NCBI RefSeq assembly: GCF_003732705.1
Contig: NZ_MOBR01000040.1
Location: forward strand, 124,001 to 188,000
Direction of reading: 5' to 3'
Source: Pseudomonas frederiksbergensis
Lineage (GTDB): Bacteria; Pseudomonadota; Gammaproteobacteria; Pseudomonadales; Pseudomonadaceae
Length of the DNA stretch: 64,000 nucleotides
The notes below the pieces were generated by a model, which did not search any database, had not been told where the DNA came from, and saw only the letters and a list, made by a program, of their open reading frames with translations. Positions 61,497 to 64,000 of the stretch are shown one piece after another. The number at the start of each line of letters is the position of its first letter. Position 1 is the stretch's first letter. Position numbers and translations under genes: made by a program.

Positions 61497-62453
61497 ATGC
61501 ATGCCAAACGCCTTGCCGCTTGCACGCTGCTGATGCTCAGCAGCGCCAACCTGGTTCACGCCAGCGACCTGTTCCCGGCCCTGAGCGCCAAAAAGACCTT
61601 CGGTGTCCAGGTCAAGATCCAGAACTTCACCCCCGCCGATGCCGGGCAGATTAAACAGGCGGGGTTCGGGTTCGTGCGTTTTGGCGTATGGACAAACAGC
61701 TTGGCTGACTCGGCGTATCAAAAACAGATCAGCGACGCATTCGCCGTTGCCAAATCCGCCGGATTGCCGGTCCTGATGACCATTCGCTCAACCGATGCAC
61801 TGACGGCCACGCCGGGCAACGCCAGTGAGCTGAAGACGGCGGGAGCACTGTTTGCCAAGTCCGTGGTCGCCCTGGAACAGTCCTACCGTCAGCAGTTGGT
61901 GGCCATTGAAATATGGAATGAGCCGGACCTGGACAAGTATTGGCCGACCGGCAACTTCGAAACGACCTTCGTGCCTTTCATGAGTGCCGTGTGCCAATCC
62001 CTGGGGCCAAACGCGCAAACCACGCCGCTGATCGGCTTCGGCTTTGCGAAAGCGCCGAGTGCGGGGTCGGCCTCGACGGTGGCGCTGAACCGGATAGTCA
62101 GTGAATACCCTAAATGCCTCAGCGCGATTTCCTATCATCCTTATGGCCAGACCGGCGCGCAGATCAGTAATGCCCAGGCGTTTATTCAGCAGAACTTCCA
62201 TCTGCCGGGGGTTATCAGTGAGTGGGGAGTGTCAGCGCTCAGCTCCAACGGCGGGGATGACGGGCAAGCGAGTAAAGTCAGTACCTTCATCTCTGATGTC
62301 GAAAAACTGAAAATCCCGCTGACGTCCGTTTATGAATGGAAGAACAGTGATTCGGGCGGGAATGATCGGGAGCGCAATTTTGGCCTACTGACGGCAGATG
62401 GTCACCCGAAGCCGGCGGAAACGGCGGTCAGGACACTGCTTAATTCAAATTAG
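61497..62453 (+). CDS. Secreted glycoside hydrolase, clan GH-A type
   Basis: A 318-residue exported (beta/alpha)8-barrel hydrolase. A signal peptide ends near residue 22. The acid/base glutamate lies in IEIWNEPDLDKY (Glu near 142) and the nucleophile in GVISEWGVSA (Glu near 242), the GH-A spacing. It probably cleaves the polysaccharide made here, in the way PslG or PelA act on theirs (inference), and it faces wzb from a shared upstream region. Confidence 0.88.
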   Translation: MHAKRLAACTLLMLSSANLVHASDLFPALSAKKTFGVQVKIQNFTPADAGQIKQAGFGFVRFGVWTNSLADSAYQKQISDAFAVAKSAGLPVLMTIRSTDALTATPGNASELKTAGALFAKSVVALEQSYRQQLVAIEIWNEPDLDKYWPTGNFETTFVPFMSAVCQSLGPNAQTTPLIGFGFAKAPSAGSASTVALNRIVSEYPKCLSAISYHPYGQTGAQISNAQAFIQQNFHLPGVISEWGVSALSSNGGDDGQASKVSTFISDVEKLKIPLTSVYEWKNSDSGGNDRERNFGLLTADGHPKPAETAVRTLLNSN

Positions 62454-62593
62454 AGCGAGCGCGATAACTGCCCAGGCCCGCCAATCATTCAGGAGCGCGG
62501 TCCGGGCACATTAGCGATTCAAATATCCGCTTTGCGGATGCTACAGGCGTGCTTTCCAGCCAACCGCACGCTCAGCTGTTCGATGATCCAGTG

Positions 62594-62995
62594 TTATTTT
62601 TCGCGGACACGAAACACATAATACTTGCAGGTAAAAAAGCCATAAATCGCAACCACGAGGATGGCGACTATCTGCACAACCTGATGTGCAAAACCCAACG
62701 TATCAACGAGGACGAACAGGAACAAGAAGTTTATTAAATAACCCACCACGTGCATCTGAATATAACGCATAAGTGCGCCATGATTTTTATCCTGCGTAAA
62801 CGTCCATCTATAATTTGCAAGAAATCCAATTATGACACCCATCAAATACATCAGCGTCATGGAGAGTTTCTTTCCACCCCCGGCATACACGATCAACAAA
62901 TACCCTAGATAGAGCAAGCCGTTATTGACTACACCCACGACACCATAGCGAACAAACTGACCAATCGCTAAATTATCATCCGCCATAACCCTCAA
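62594..62995 (-). CDS. GtrA-family membrane protein
   Basis: A 133-residue protein with four hydrophobic segments (FVRYGVVGVVNNGLLYLGYL and the NYRWTF motif after helix 3 are characteristic). GtrA proteins are thought to flip undecaprenyl-phosphate-linked sugars made by a GtrB partner, here the next gene upstream. It probably serves side-chain glucosylation or O-antigen modification. Confidence 0.92.
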   Translation of the reverse strand: MRVMADDNLAIGQFVRYGVVGVVNNGLLYLGYLLIVYAGGGKKLSMTLMYLMGVIIGFLANYRWTFTQDKNHGALMRYIQMHVVGYLINFLFLFVLVDTLGFAHQVVQIVAILVVAIYGFFTCKYYVFRVREK

Positions 62996-63074
62996 CTAAC
63001 CTCTCATCTCACAGCATCACCAACGACTGTCTTCAATTACCAAATACAGCTGGTTAAACTCCAACTTTTGACAG

Positions 63075-64000
63075 TCAATTCGTTGTTCGCCCGACGATAT
63101 ACAACGGTCGCTTCTTAGTTTCATCGAACGTCTTGCCAATGTATATTCCAACAACCCCTTGTATAGAGATGATTACTCCACCAATAAAAAATAGTGAGAC
63201 CATCAAACTAGTCCAACCTGGCACTTCCGCACCATGAATCAGAGTGGCGCCCAACAAATAAGCACCGTAAAAAAAAGACAAGAGCGCCATGGTAAACCCG
63301 AGTTTTACTGCCAATCGGAGCGGTTTATCCGAATACGCAAGTATCGTTTCCATCGCCAGATCCCAGAGCTTTGAAAACGTATAGGTGCTTTTTCCTTCAA
63401 ACCGCGCAGCATGCTCAACCTCAATGCCCGTGGTGCTGAAACCTAACCAATGAACCAACGCGCCAAAAAAACGTAGTTGCTCTCGCATTTGACAAAGGTT
63501 ATCAACGACCTTTCGCGAAATAATTCGGAAATTACCACTGTCGCCGCTGTACTCAAAATCTGCCAAATAACTGAACGTCTTATAAAACATCCATGACGCC
63601 GCTCGCTTCATTAAGGGATCATTGCGTTTGCCGCGCAGGGCCAAAACAATATCGTATCCTTCTTGCGCCTTGGCGTATAAACGCGGAATTTCCTCGGGTC
63701 GATCCTGTAGGTCGCAATCCATGACCACGACCCATTGCCCGAGACAGGCATCCAGGCCGGCAGTGATGCCATAGTGTTGGCCAAAATTTCGACTCAATTG
63801 GATACCGCGCACTCGTGGATCCGCGGCGGCAAGTCGCTCAATAATCTGCCAGGAACGGTCACCACCACAATCTTCGACTAGCAGAATCTCAAAATCCGGA
63901 GAAGTCTTCTCCAGCGACGTTTTTAATCGGGTGTATAGCTCATCCAGCGAGTTCTCCGCTTTGTAAACGGGAACAACAACCGATATTTGAGGCCCTGCTG
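63075..64000 (-). CDS. GtrB-like glycosyltransferase family 2 (5' end outside window)
   Basis: At least 308 codons of a membrane-anchored GT2 enzyme transferring a sugar to undecaprenyl phosphate. The frame is open to the window edge, where it reads AGPQISVVVPVYKAENSLDE, so only a few N-terminal residues are missing. VEDCGGDRSW replaces the usual V-D-D-G-S, MDCDLQDRPEEIPRL is the D-x-D region, and two C-terminal helices (LAVKLGFTMALLSFFYG; LMVSLFFIGGVIISI) anchor it. It pairs with the GtrA gene 79 bases downstream. Confidence 0.92.
   Translation of the reverse strand, partial: AGPQISVVVPVYKAENSLDELYTRLKTSLEKTSPDFEILLVEDCGGDRSWQIIERLAAADPRVRGIQLSRNFGQHYGITAGLDACLGQWVVVMDCDLQDRPEEIPRLYAKAQEGYDIVLALRGKRNDPLMKRAASWMFYKTFSYLADFEYSGDSGNFRIISRKVVDNLCQMREQLRFFGALVHWLGFSTTGIEVEHAARFEGKSTYTFSKLWDLAMETILAYSDKPLRLAVKLGFTMALLSFFYGAYLLGATLIHGAEVPGWTSLMVSLFFIGGVIISIQGVVGIYIGKTFDETKKRPLYIVGRTTN

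Overview
The window looks like chromosome of a fluorescent-group Pseudomonas. The evidence is high GC with C/G-ending codons, many copies of Pseudomonas-type REP repeats (cores GTAGGAGCGAGGCTTGCCCGCGAA and TGTGGGAGCGAGCTTGCTCGCGA), and an order of gltX, tRNA genes, drug-efflux pair, uvrB and aminotransferase that I recall from P. aeruginosa and relatives. No rRNA, prophage, intact insertion sequence or CRISPR array is visible.

Layout. 1-4.2 kb: a truncated LysR gene and a multi-PAS GGDEF/EAL protein. 4.2-8 kb: ibpA with a sigma-32 promoter and a ROSE-like thermometer, dusC, a thioesterase, an alpha/beta hydrolase and a TetR gene. 8-16.8 kb: a duplicated tRNA-Ala/tRNA-Glu operon next to gltX, an EmrAB-type pump, uvrB and an aromatic aminotransferase. 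17-24 kb: two small proteins, tRNA-Asn, a nucleobase permease with a palindromic operator, a BrnT/BrnA toxin-antitoxin pair, an arylamine N-acetyltransferase, exonuclease III and two GNAT acetyltransferases. 24-33 kb: a dCache-GGDEF cyclase, HAD hydrolases, a class II aldolase with divergent LysR, RNase T2, and an ECF sigma/anti-sigma pair facing a phosphoesterase-cupredoxin operon. 33-39 kb: two divergent L,D-transpeptidases, HicAB, dusA and uppP.

39.6-64 kb is the accessory heart of the window: an exopolysaccharide locus. It starts with three regulators (two OmpR-like winged-helix proteins around a degenerate EAL protein). Then come a WcaJ-type initiating transferase, a yjbE-wza-yjbF-yjbG-yjbH secretion operon, galE, galU, and a long operon wzb-wzc-GT4-pyruvyltransferase-wzx-wzy-acyltransferase-SGNH. 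A secreted glycoside hydrolase faces wzb, and a GtrA/GtrB pair closes the window, the GtrB gene running off the end.

How the genes would work together (inference): GalU and GalE supply UDP-Glc and UDP-Gal, and WcaJ starts the repeat on undecaprenyl phosphate. The GT4 extends it, pyruvyl- and acyltransferases decorate it, and Wzx flips and Wzy polymerises. Wzc/Wzb control chain export through Wza, with the YjbE-H proteins at the envelope. The regulatory trio and a recurring 10-base motif, TTTTCTAACA, in three upstream regions suggest common control that I do not recognise from described systems.
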